From NCBI GenBank assembly GCA_027313705.1, contig DAHVDE010000039.1, forward strand, positions 1-56,883: a stretch of 56,883 bases of DNA, read 5' to 3'. This DNA is from Actinomycetota bacterium (GTDB lineage Bacteria; Actinomycetota; Actinomycetes; Streptosporangiales; Streptosporangiaceae). The notes under the pieces are model-generated. The model was given only the letters and a program-made list of their open reading frames with translations, was not told where the DNA came from and did no database searches. The position numbers and the translations under genes were made by a program. Shown here piece by piece: positions 17,147 through 25,095 of this stretch (its first letter is position 1; the number at the start of each line of letters is the position of its first letter).

Positions 17147-17356
17147 ATGAGCAACCTGACTTCATTGCTCGCCGAGCGGGTTGAAAGCCTTCTCCCGCAG
17201 GCCAGCGCGGCTGGATGCATCGCGCCCAGCCACTACTGCAGTTCCTACTGCGACAATATCGACGGCAGTTGCCTGTGGCTTTACCGCTACTGCCACATCA
17301 GCTGCTACGGCCGCACTCACACTTGCGGCAGCTGGTACATCGGCCGCTGCTCGTAA
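17147..17356 (+). CDS. Cys-rich precursor peptide 1 (RiPP-like)
   Basis: The 69-aa peptide has a leader-like first 23 residues with the amphipathic block LLAERVESLLP and then a small-residue stretch ASAAG. The Cys-rich core has eight cysteines at 24, 31, 35, 42, 49, 53, 60 and 68, giving C-x6-C-x3-C-x6-C-x6-C-x3-C-x6-C-x7-C. The core is also rich in Tyr (30, 34, 46, 48, 54, 64), Trp, His and Ser. GGAGG sits 5 nt before ATG 17147; an ATG 12 nt upstream overlaps that site and is less likely. It is paralogous to the peptide at 23277. I do not recognise a described family. The neighbouring redox, export, protease and sulfotransferase genes suggest a secreted disulfide-rich modified peptide. Confidence 0.85.
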   Translation: MSNLTSLLAERVESLLPQASAAGCIAPSHYCSSYCDNIDGSCLWLYRYCHISCYGRTHTCGSWYIGRCS

Positions 17357-17377
17357 CCCGCCAAGTCCGGCAGAGTC

Positions 17378-17956
17378 ATGTCGTGGGCGTATGACGTTTC
17401 GCTATCCTGCCGTTTCGCCGTAGGGACAGTGTTCGCGGCCTCGTTCTTCACCAAGGTGCGTGGCCGCGACGCCTTGCTGTCTTTCCGGTCCTGGCTAGGT
17501 CGGCTGCCGTTGCCGCTAGTCCAGATGAAGGGCACCTTCGTAGCTTTCGCCGCCGCCGAGGCCATCGTGGTAGCGCTAGTGATCATTCCGTTGACCGCGA
17601 CAGCGGGGCTCGCGGTATCCGCGGTGCTCGCGGCGATTCTGACCTACGGTCTGGTCGTCTCGCTGCGACGTGGATCCCGCGAGCCTTGTCATTGCTTCGG
17701 GTCGTCCTCCGAGCCGCTCAGCCGCGTGCACGTTGCCAGGAACGTCCTGCTGATAACGGTCGCCTTGGCCGGGACCGCCTGCTCAGCTTCAGGCGCTTCC
17801 GCCGGTCCGTCTGCGGCGCTTGCGATGGCGGCGTTCGCTGGCCTCGGGTTCGCGCTTTGCGTGATCTTCTTCACCGATATCGCCGCATTGTGGCATCCGG
17901 CCAGGGCCACAACCATCATCCAGGTCGGTCCGCATGCGCACGCGAATCCGAGGTAG
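17378..17956 (+). CDS. MauE/DoxX-family redox membrane protein
   Basis: The 192-aa polytopic membrane protein has about four to five hydrophobic segments and the MauE signature EPCHCFGSS, followed by the usual R-x-x-x-x-RN region (HVARNVLL). In methylamine dehydrogenase assembly MauE works with the thioredoxin-like MauD to form disulfides in a cofactor-bearing subunit. By analogy this protein may shuttle reducing equivalents for disulfide formation in the neighbouring Cys-rich peptides. It starts 21 nt after the precursor 1 stop with no clear ribosome binding site and is followed within 4 nt by the TlpA-like gene, forming an evident redox pair. Confidence 0.85.
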   Translation: MSWAYDVSLSCRFAVGTVFAASFFTKVRGRDALLSFRSWLGRLPLPLVQMKGTFVAFAAAEAIVVALVIIPLTATAGLAVSAVLAAILTYGLVVSLRRGSREPCHCFGSSSEPLSRVHVARNVLLITVALAGTACSASGASAGPSAALAMAAFAGLGFALCVIFFTDIAALWHPARATTIIQVGPHAHANPR

Positions 17957-17960
17957 TCAG

Positions 17961-18500
17961 ATGATGCTTTCCTTAGTTCTGTTCAGCGGGGTATTCAGCC
18001 TGGTAAACCTGCTGCTCGTGCTGTTGCTGGCCCGCCGTCTGCGTCAGGTGGCCGCGGCGCTGCCACCGCCGCGGCCACGGCCGTGGCTCGCGCCTGGGTC
18101 ACAGGTGCCTGACTTCGAGACCGTGACTGTGGACGGTCAGGTCCTGACTCTCGGCCGGCTACGGGGGAGGCCGTCAGTGGTCGGCTTCTTCTCAGTCACG
18201 TGCGAGCCCTGCCGGGAGCAGGTGCCGCTTTACGCCATGTTCCTGACCGGCGAGCAAGCACCGGACATCGGCGTCGCGGTGATCGTCGGAGCGCCGGACG
18301 CGCAGGGCTTCACCCAGCAGCTGGCAGGGAAAGCCCACGTCGTCCAAGAGGCGCAAGGCGGTACGCTCGCAACGGCATTCGGTGCCGGCGCCTTTCCCGC
18401 CTTGTACCTGCTCGACGCCGACGGAGTAGTGGCCGCCAGCGGTCCTGGAGTCGGTGCGATCGTGGGCGGCAGGCAGAATCTTGCCCCGGTGCCGAGGTGA
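17961..18500 (+). CDS. TlpA/MauD-like membrane-anchored thioredoxin
   Basis: The 179-aa protein has an N-terminal membrane anchor (residues about 2-25, SLVLFSGVFSLVNLLLVLLL), a proline-rich linker and an extracytoplasmic thioredoxin fold. VPDFETVTVDGQ is followed by VVGFFSVTCEPCREQVP, with the redox pair Cys81/Cys84 and a FPALYLLD cis-proline loop. This arrangement is like MauD or ResA/TlpA. Paired with the MauE homologue upstream it probably catalyses oxidation or isomerisation of disulfides outside the membrane. ATG 17961 follows GAGG. Its stop overlaps the ABC exporter start by one base. Confidence 0.88.
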   Translation: MMLSLVLFSGVFSLVNLLLVLLLARRLRQVAAALPPPRPRPWLAPGSQVPDFETVTVDGQVLTLGRLRGRPSVVGFFSVTCEPCREQVPLYAMFLTGEQAPDIGVAVIVGAPDAQGFTQQLAGKAHVVQEAQGGTLATAFGAGAFPALYLLDADGVVAASGPGVGAIVGGRQNLAPVPR

Positions 18501-20416
18501 TGGCGGGGGATAGCTCTTTGGGGAAACCGGGCCGCTGGCGCGCGCGAGGCAGGACGGTCCTGGCCGCCGCTGACGCGGTGTGGGCCGGATCCCCCGCGCT
18601 GCTTGCCGGGATGACAGCGGTATCGGTCCTGTCCGGGCTGGTCAGCCCGGCTACGGCGTGGCTGCAGCGCGATGTGCTCGACACGCTGGCCGGCTCAGGA
18701 CGGCCGAGCGGCATTGACACCGGCGGTGTGCTCTGGCTGGTGATCGCGCTTGGCGCGGGCGGCATCGCTGCCGCCGTCGTGCCGCAACTGCAGCAGTACG
18801 TTCAATCCCAGTTGCGCCGGGCGGCCGGCGTGGTCGTCACCGACCGTGCGTACCAGGCGGTGGCGTCGTGGCCGGGAATCAGCCGGTTCGAGTCCCCGGC
18901 CTTCGCCGACAAGCTGCAACTGGTCAGCCAGCTTGCCCAGGTCACGGCGAGCAGTCTCATCTCCTCGTTCCTCGGGATCATCCAGGCTGGCATTACGGCG
19001 GTTGGCTTCGCCGTTACGCTCGTGCTGATGAACCCCGTCCTGTCCGTCTTAGTCGTGGCCATCCAGTCGCTGGCGATCGCCGCCGACCTGATGAACGCCA
19101 GCAGCCAGGCACAGCTCAGAGTAGAGAACAGTGCCAGGGCCCGTCGCCAGAATTCGTTCGCCTCGCTTATGTCCGATCCTGTCGCGGCCAAGGAAGTTCG
19201 GCTGTTCGGGCTAGGGACCTTCCTGCGCGGCCGGATGCTGGCTGAATTGCGGGCCGCCAATTCCGCCGAGCGGCAGCTCGGCCGGCGGCTGCTGATCATC
19301 GAGTCAGGGCTTGCTGCGCTGAGCGCCACGGTCATCGCCGGCGGCCTGGTCTGGATCGTGGCGGAGATCAGTGCGCACCGCCTGCCAGTAGGCGACGTGA
19401 GCTTGTTCGTCCTCGCCGCGCTCGGCCTGCAAGGAGCGATGGGCCAGATCGCCTCTTCCGGCGGAGCCATCGCCCAGTCTGTTTCCTTGTTCACCGCCTA
19501 TACCGAGGTGATTCACGCTGAACCGGACCTGCCGGTCGGCACCCGGCCAGTGCCGCCGCTGCGGGATGGCATCACCGTGGACGACGTGTGGTTCCGTTAC
19601 GATGAATCTCACCCGTGGGCGCTGAGCGGGCTCAGCATGTTCATCCCGGCCGGCCGCCGCACCGCCATCGTCGGCCTCAACGGGGCGGGCAAGACGACGC
19701 TGGTGAAGCTGCTCTGCCGTCTCTATGACCCCATCAGCGGGTCCATTCGCTGGGACGGAATCGATCTGCGTGATCTTGACCCCGACTCGCTAAGGGCGCG
19801 GATCGCGGCCGTCTTCCAGGACTTCATCAGCTACGACCTGACCGCGCGAGAGAACATCGGCCTCGGCGACTTGCCAGCGATCGAAGACTTCGACCTGATC
19901 AGGCGGGCCGCCGAATTGTCCGGCTCGGCAGCGGATATCGCCAGGCTGCCTGACGGATACGACACCCTGCTGTCACGGATCTTCCGGCAGGTGCCCAAGA
20001 AGACGGCAACAGGCCCGTTGCGCCCTGGCGTCCTTCTGTCCGGCGGCCAGCGGCAGCGGCTCGCCCTGGCCAGGGCGCTGATGCGGACCGACAGGGACCT
20101 GTTCCTCGTTGACGAGCCGATGTCGAGCCTTGACCCCGAGGCCGAATACGCGATGAACGGCGTGCTCGACGGTATCAGTGCGGGCGGCACGACTTCGGTG
20201 CTAATCTCCCACCGGCTGGCTTCGGTAAGGAATGCCGATCAGATCGTCGTGATCGGTAACGGTGTCGTCGCTGAATGCGGAACGCACACTGAGCTGATGA
20301 CTGCGGATCAGCATTATGCCCGTCTGTTTCGGCTGCAAGCTACTGGCTACCGCGACGCGGGTGATATACGTATTGCGAATGGGGTGACGGTTCCTGGCGC
20401 GGAGGTAGACAGGTGA
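18500..20416 (+). CDS. ABC exporter, fused permease and ATPase
   Basis: The 638-aa half-transporter would act as a dimer. The first 330 residues carry about five to six membrane segments; the ATPase has Walker A GLNGAGKTT near residue 392, signature LSGGQRQRLALARAL near 512, Walker B LFLVDEPMSSLD near 534 and a SHRL switch. No C39 peptidase domain is present, so leader removal must be done by another protein, possibly the S26 peptidase downstream. ATG 18500 overlaps the thioredoxin stop and the gene overlaps the next one by 4 bp (GTGA). Export of the peptide or of a precursor is the likely job, from context. Confidence 0.92.
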   Translation: MAGDSSLGKPGRWRARGRTVLAAADAVWAGSPALLAGMTAVSVLSGLVSPATAWLQRDVLDTLAGSGRPSGIDTGGVLWLVIALGAGGIAAAVVPQLQQYVQSQLRRAAGVVVTDRAYQAVASWPGISRFESPAFADKLQLVSQLAQVTASSLISSFLGIIQAGITAVGFAVTLVLMNPVLSVLVVAIQSLAIAADLMNASSQAQLRVENSARARRQNSFASLMSDPVAAKEVRLFGLGTFLRGRMLAELRAANSAERQLGRRLLIIESGLAALSATVIAGGLVWIVAEISAHRLPVGDVSLFVLAALGLQGAMGQIASSGGAIAQSVSLFTAYTEVIHAEPDLPVGTRPVPPLRDGITVDDVWFRYDESHPWALSGLSMFIPAGRRTAIVGLNGAGKTTLVKLLCRLYDPISGSIRWDGIDLRDLDPDSLRARIAAVFQDFISYDLTARENIGLGDLPAIEDFDLIRRAAELSGSAADIARLPDGYDTLLSRIFRQVPKKTATGPLRPGVLLSGGQRQRLALARALMRTDRDLFLVDEPMSSLDPEAEYAMNGVLDGISAGGTTSVLISHRLASVRNADQIVVIGNGVVAECGTHTELMTADQHYARLFRLQATGYRDAGDIRIANGVTVPGAEVDR

Positions 20417-23181
20417 TCGGTCTGGTGTGGCAGAACGTCCGGTTCTCGCGTGGCCGTGCGCTGGCGCTCGGGGCCGGGCTGCTGGTCGCCGCCGTCGCGT
20501 TCTCGCTGCTCACCGCGAGCGTCGACGCCGCGTCCGCCCGGATTAAGGGTGTGGTAGGCGCGAACTGGCGCGGTGCCTACGATCTGCTTGTCGTGCCCAG
20601 GGGATCGGTGCGGTCTACCACGACCGAGCATTTAGTACAGGTCAATTATCTATCCGCGAACACCAGCGGAATCACCCTGGCGCAGTACCGGAAGATCGCG
20701 GTCCTGCCAGGGGTGGGCGTTGCCGCCCCGCTGGAGATTGTCGGATACGTGCTCGAAACCGCATCGGTGCCCGTGACGCTTTCCCCTGCCGCCGCTGGCA
20801 CTTCCGGCGCCAGGGTGCTCGTCGTGACCTCGCATTACACGGCCGATAACGGGCTGTCATCTTTCCCCTCCTACGCCGAGGGCTATGTCTACGTGACGCC
20901 GGACCAGGTGACGCCGCTGCTGCAGGCGCTGCCGTCCGAGCACGGCAACGTCACCGGCCCGCTTGAGCACCTGCCGGACGGCAAGTCGGTCATTATCTGC
21001 CCGTCGTCGAACGGCGCGGGCGCCCAGTTGCCCTCGCCCTTCGCCCGTGACTTCGGACTGCAAAATGGCAGTTGCTACTCGCGGACCGGGCAGGGAGCCG
21101 GCCAGGTCCAGGGCTACGTCCAGTGGTCGTTCCCCGTGCTCGTGGCCGGCATCGATCCCAGGGCGGAGAACGAGCTGACCGGACTGGGCAAGGCTGTTAG
21201 CTCTGGCCGGTACCTCGGCGAAAGCGAGCGCCCGGCCAGGTACGGTACGGCAGGCAACGGGCTCGTGGTGCCGGTCATCGGCAGTTCGCTCTCGTTTGAC
21301 GGCGACAGCGACCAGGTGACGGTCAGTTCGCTCCCGGCGAGTGCGGTACCGCAGGTCAGGTCGGGCAAGCAGGAGCAGATCGCCAGGAGCTTGGCCGCCG
21401 ACCCGCGCACCGTCGTGCAGAAGGTGACGCTCACCGGTGCCCAGGCATGGGCCGATCTGCTCGAACAGCTGAAGGCTCCGCTCAACGGGCCGCTCATCTC
21501 CCAGGCCCAGTCGGTCGGGCAGTACTGGACTGCCGGGCCGGTGCGCTACCGGACCGGCCCGGGTGGCGCACTCGGGCTCAAGACGGTAAGCAATCCCGTT
21601 TCCGTCTGGTCGGCGAGCACCTCAGGCCAGCAGTACGTGACCGCACCGCAGGCCGCGCAGGACACCGGATTCCGGCCGCTGACCGAGTATCAGGCCGCGA
21701 CCCACGGGTCCGGTGGTTACGTGCTCATCAGGGCTGTCGGCGAGTTTGACCCGGCGAAGCTCGGCGGGTTCTCTGGCGCCGGTCCTGGCTCGCCCCTCGC
21801 CAGCTACCGTGCGCCGGCGCTGACCGGCGCTGACCCCGCCAGCCGCAGGCTGCTGGGGGGGCAGCCGCTGCTCCCAGACGGCAACATGGCGGGATACGCG
21901 CAGATGCCGCCGTTGCTGTACACGACGCTTGAAGGCGCGGCGGCTCTGGAGAACCCTGGGGTGTTCACCGGGACGACGGCCGAGGCGGCTGCGCCGATCG
22001 GGTCCATCAGAGTACGCGTGTCCGGGCTGCGCGGCAGTGTCAGGGAGCGGCTGGACAAGATCGGCGCGGTCGCGGCCGAGATCCGTGCCGCGACCGGACT
22101 CGAGGTGGTCGTCACGGCCGGGGCGTCGCCGCACCTGGTGACGGTCGACTTGCCGCAGGGCAAGTTCGGCCGCCCGGCGCTTGCACTTGACGAGTACTGG
22201 ACGCAGACGGCGGTCGCGCTCGTCGTGCTGAATCAGGCTGACCGCGAGTCGCTGGCCCTGTTCGTTCTGATCCTGCTCGTGTGCGGGTTCTTCCTCGGCG
22301 CGGCCTCGCTGGCCAGCGTGCGTGGCCGCAGCGCCGAGATCGGGACCCTGCGCGCGGTCGGGTGGGGCCGGGGACAGGTATTCGCGTTCACACTCGGCGA
22401 GGTGGCGCTGCTCGGGCTGATCGCCGGGATTGTCGGGGCCGGGGTGTCGGCGGTCCTCATCGTGTTGCTCGGATTGAAGGTCCCGCTCACGCGGTCGCTG
22501 ATCGAGTTGCCAGTGGCGCTCATCCTGGCACTGCTCGCCGGGCTGGTCCCAGCCGGACTCGCTGCTCGCGCCCAGCCGACCGACGCGTTCGCCGGAGCGG
22601 TCTGGGCGCCACGCCGCGGCGGGCGCCGGATCAGGAACATGGCCGCGCTGGCCGTCACGGGTCTGGCCAGAGTACCCGGAAGATGCGTGCTCGCCGGGGC
22701 GGGACTCGCCTTGGGGGTGGCCGGGCTTGCGGTCCTCTTGGCGGCTCACGCGTCATTCAGTACGTCAATCGGGGACAGCGAGCTAGCTGGCCTAGTTACC
22801 GCCACCACGAGGACCACCGACCTGATCTCCGCCGCGCTCACCGTTGCCTTGTCGGCGGCGGGTCTGGCCGACGTGACGTACTTGAACCTGCGGGAAAGGT
22901 CGGCCGAGTTGGCCGCGCTTGCCGCGTCCGGGTGGAGCAGGCGTCAGATCGGGCGGCTGCTCGGATACGAGGCACTGCTGACCGCCGCTGCGGGATCGAC
23001 GGCAGGCGGGGTGGCCGGGCTGGCCGCCGCCGGCACCGCGTTCGGTATCACCAGCGGCGTGATCGAAGGCGTGGCAGGGGCGATCCTCGGTGGGGTGCTG
23101 GTCTCAGTACTCGCCTGCCTCATCGTTCTCACGGTAACTACGAGGCGGCCTATCGCGGCCGTGCTGGCCGCCGACGAGTGA
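20413..23181 (+). CDS. FtsX/MacB-type ABC permease
   Basis: The 922-aa membrane protein begins with a transmembrane helix, has a very large extracytoplasmic region (about residues 40-600) and two FtsX permease domains. The first lies at about 600-730 and contains SVRGRSAEIGTLRAVGWGRG; the second is at the C-terminus and contains LNLRERSAELAALAASGWSR. It has no ATPase, and its partner is probably the LolD/MacB-like ATPase at 23623. Such complexes move lipoproteins, peptides or signals from the outer face of the membrane, or confer self-immunity to peptides. GTG 20413 overlaps the preceding stop codon. Role in peptide extrusion or immunity is inference. Confidence 0.9.
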   Translation: MIGLVWQNVRFSRGRALALGAGLLVAAVAFSLLTASVDAASARIKGVVGANWRGAYDLLVVPRGSVRSTTTEHLVQVNYLSANTSGITLAQYRKIAVLPGVGVAAPLEIVGYVLETASVPVTLSPAAAGTSGARVLVVTSHYTADNGLSSFPSYAEGYVYVTPDQVTPLLQALPSEHGNVTGPLEHLPDGKSVIICPSSNGAGAQLPSPFARDFGLQNGSCYSRTGQGAGQVQGYVQWSFPVLVAGIDPRAENELTGLGKAVSSGRYLGESERPARYGTAGNGLVVPVIGSSLSFDGDSDQVTVSSLPASAVPQVRSGKQEQIARSLAADPRTVVQKVTLTGAQAWADLLEQLKAPLNGPLISQAQSVGQYWTAGPVRYRTGPGGALGLKTVSNPVSVWSASTSGQQYVTAPQAAQDTGFRPLTEYQAATHGSGGYVLIRAVGEFDPAKLGGFSGAGPGSPLASYRAPALTGADPASRRLLGGQPLLPDGNMAGYAQMPPLLYTTLEGAAALENPGVFTGTTAEAAAPIGSIRVRVSGLRGSVRERLDKIGAVAAEIRAATGLEVVVTAGASPHLVTVDLPQGKFGRPALALDEYWTQTAVALVVLNQADRESLALFVLILLVCGFFLGAASLASVRGRSAEIGTLRAVGWGRGQVFAFTLGEVALLGLIAGIVGAGVSAVLIVLLGLKVPLTRSLIELPVALILALLAGLVPAGLAARAQPTDAFAGAVWAPRRGGRRIRNMAALAVTGLARVPGRCVLAGAGLALGVAGLAVLLAAHASFSTSIGDSELAGLVTATTRTTDLISAALTVALSAAGLADVTYLNLRERSAELAALAASGWSRRQIGRLLGYEALLTAAAGSTAGGVAGLAAAGTAFGITSGVIEGVAGAILGGVLVSVLACLIVLTVTTRRPIAAVLAADE

Positions 23182-23276
23182 GGGCAACGCGACGGCAAGG
23201 AAGCCGCGTGGAAGCATGGCGGTAGCCGGGAGCGCGAGCATGGTTTCGTCCGTGAATGTCAAGCATGGAGGAACCA

Positions 23277-23480
23277 ATGGGTACACTTTCCACCCTGCTC
23301 GCCGAGCGCGTCGAGAGCTTGCTGCCGCACACCAGTGCCGCCGCCTGCGTTCCGTCGAGCCCGTGGTGCAGCAGCTACTGCGACATGATCGAGGGCAGCT
23401 GCCTGTGGCTGCACCGAAGCTGCCATTACAGCTGCTTCGGCAAGGAGGTCTGCGGCAGCTGGTATACGGGTAGGTGCTAA
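23277..23480 (+). CDS. Cys-rich precursor peptide 2 (RiPP-like)
   Basis: The 67-aa peptide is a paralogue of that at 17147. It has the identical block LLAERVESLLP, the same SAA before the first Cys, and eight cysteines at 24, 31, 35, 42, 49, 53, 59 and 67. One residue is missing between Cys6 and Cys7 compared with the first copy. CSSYCD, GSCLWL and GSWY-x-GRC are shared; most changes lie between the cysteines. The start region is also conserved: ATGGAGG, five bases, then ATG, so the spacing of ribosome binding site to start is the same in both. It sits between the permease and its ATPase, about 6 kb from precursor 1. Confidence 0.85.
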   Translation: MGTLSTLLAERVESLLPHTSAAACVPSSPWCSSYCDMIEGSCLWLHRSCHYSCFGKEVCGSWYTGRC

Positions 23481-23622
23481 GCCTGACCGCCAGGTCCTGA
23501 TCCGGTGAAAGAGCGCCGTTTTCAGCCACCTCGCCGATTCTTCTCGTAGTCAGGGCAACTAGCCGCGTGAAAGTATTCGGTAAGCAGCCGGCTGCCGATG
23601 GTCGGCGAGGGAGAGGAATGCG

Positions 23623-24375
23623 GTGACCAGAACGAGTGCGATTTTGGATGGCGCGGCTGGCGGCGATCAGCGTCCGGAAGTCGGGAGTGCCGTCCGGCTT
23701 ACCGGCATCACCAAGATCTACCAGTCGGGCGCGGGTGTAAGGGTGCCCGCGCTCGACGGTGTCAGTCTGGAAGTTCCTGCCGGGCAGACGCTGGCGGTCA
23801 CGGGACGGTCTGGGTCGGGCAAGTCCACGTTACTTCACCTCATCGGGGCGATGGACCGCGCTGACAGTGGTGAAGTCAACGTCGACGGCCAGGATCTAGG
23901 CAAGCTCAATGACGGTCAGCGCGCCGCTTACCGGCGTGGTATCGGGTTCGTGTTCCAGCGGTTCCACCTGCTGCCCGCCTTGACCGCCTGCGACAACGTG
24001 ATCGCGCCCGTGCTCCCGTTCCGCACCGCCTACGACAAGCGGGAACGCGCGGTGCAATTGCTTGATGCGGTGGACCTGAGCGGGCGCGAGCATGACCTTC
24101 CTTCCAAGCTTTCCGGCGGGCAGCAGCAGCGGGTCGCCATCGCTCGCGCTCTGATCGGCCAGCCGCGCATGCTGCTCGCCGACGAGCCGACCGGCAACCT
24201 GGACTCTGCGACCGGGACCGGCGTGCTCGATCTGCTCTTCACGTTGCATGCCGCTCGCGGGCTGACGCTTCTGATCGCCACGCACGACCCGGTCGTCGCG
24301 GTGCGGTGCCAGCGGGTGATCGAGCTGCGCGACGGAAATGTGATTTCAGACGAGCTGACGGCCAGCGCACAGTGA
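23623..24375 (+). CDS. LolD/MacB-type ABC transporter ATPase
   Basis: The 250-aa ATPase carries Walker A GRSGSGKSTLLHLIG near residue 64, a Q-loop VFQRFHLLP, signature LSGGQQQRVAIARAL near 163, and Walker B MLLADEPTGNLDS typical of the LolD/MacB/FtsE group that works with FtsX-type permeases. GTG 23623 follows AGAGGA by 6 nt. The stop overlaps the signal peptidase start (GTGA), so the two are probably made together. The permease at 20413 is the obvious partner, although the second precursor gene separates them. Confidence 0.92.
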   Translation: MTRTSAILDGAAGGDQRPEVGSAVRLTGITKIYQSGAGVRVPALDGVSLEVPAGQTLAVTGRSGSGKSTLLHLIGAMDRADSGEVNVDGQDLGKLNDGQRAAYRRGIGFVFQRFHLLPALTACDNVIAPVLPFRTAYDKRERAVQLLDAVDLSGREHDLPSKLSGGQQQRVAIARALIGQPRMLLADEPTGNLDSATGTGVLDLLFTLHAARGLTLLIATHDPVVAVRCQRVIELRDGNVISDELTASAQ

Positions 24376-24857
24376 TCGCTAAGCCCGGACCTCCCGGCCG
24401 TGCCCTGACCTGGCTGATCCCGGCGGCAGGCACGGCCGGAGCGCTAGCGTTGCTGGTCAGCGCCCTCAGGTGGTGGTTCGCCGTGGTCACCGTGCACGGC
24501 CAGAGCATGGCGCCGACCCTGGCAGACGGGGACCGGCTGCTGGCCAGGCGCTGTCTGGCGCGCTCGCTGCGGACCGGGAGCCTGGTTATCTTCCTTGAGC
24601 CCGGGCTCCCGTTGAATGGCAGCCGGCCGATGTGGCTGACCGGGGCTGGCCAGAAGCTGTGGGTCGTGAAGCGAGTCGCGGCGGTGCCTGGCGAGCCCGT
24701 GCCCGAGGAGGTAAGACAGGCCGTCGACGGGGCGCCCGTGGTGCCACCGCGCTCGATCGTCGTGCTCGGCGACAGCCCGCACAGCCGCGATTCCCGGCAC
24801 TGGGGCTTCATCCCCTCCGCCCTCATCCTCGGCAAGGCCGTCCGCCGCCTGCGGTAG
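24372..24857 (+). CDS. Small S26 signal peptidase-like protease
   Basis: The 161-aa protein has one N-terminal membrane helix and the serine-lysine catalytic pair of type I signal peptidases: Ser45 in HGQSMAPTL and Lys100 in VVKRVAAVPGE, followed by LGDSPHSRDSRHWGFIP. It is short, like the proteases that mature nickel superoxide dismutase or RiPP leaders, and not like the housekeeping LepB. GTG 24372 overlaps the ATPase stop. Since the exporter lacks a peptidase domain and both precursors have small residues (ASAAG, TSAAA) just before their first Cys, this enzyme may cut there. That site is a prediction. Confidence 0.88.
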   Translation: MIAKPGPPGRALTWLIPAAGTAGALALLVSALRWWFAVVTVHGQSMAPTLADGDRLLARRCLARSLRTGSLVIFLEPGLPLNGSRPMWLTGAGQKLWVVKRVAAVPGEPVPEEVRQAVDGAPVVPPRSIVVLGDSPHSRDSRHWGFIPSALILGKAVRRLR

Positions 24858-25095
24858 CGGCAAGTTTTCGCCGGGAATCCCGCGTGTCCTTCGTTCCTGC
24901 TTGCGTGCCTGGGGCGGTTCGCCACCTGGGATGTGGCGGCAATCAACAGGAAACCTGTACATCATTGAGTCGCTGTGGCACGATTCACGCTAGTCGGACC
25001 GTTCGTGAAACCGGGCGTTTCGCCGTCGCCGCGGTCCTCGGCGTGGTTTGCCTGCTCGCCGGTCCGCGCTGGCCACTCCATCGGAAGGAGAGCAC

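Noticed and set aside
17147-17356. Lanthipeptide or sactipeptide precursor
   Set aside because: No lanthionine synthetase, YcaO or radical SAM gene is encoded in the neighbourhood, so a disulfide-based product is the simpler reading.
18500-20416. Peptidase-containing (C39) bacteriocin exporter
   Set aside because: The N-terminus lacks the Cys/His peptidase domain; the protein begins directly with the membrane part.
21622-22749. Minus-strand frame of 375 codons inside the FtsX permease gene
   Set aside because: The product is Arg/Gly/Gln-rich without domains and is antisense to a permease with clear helices.
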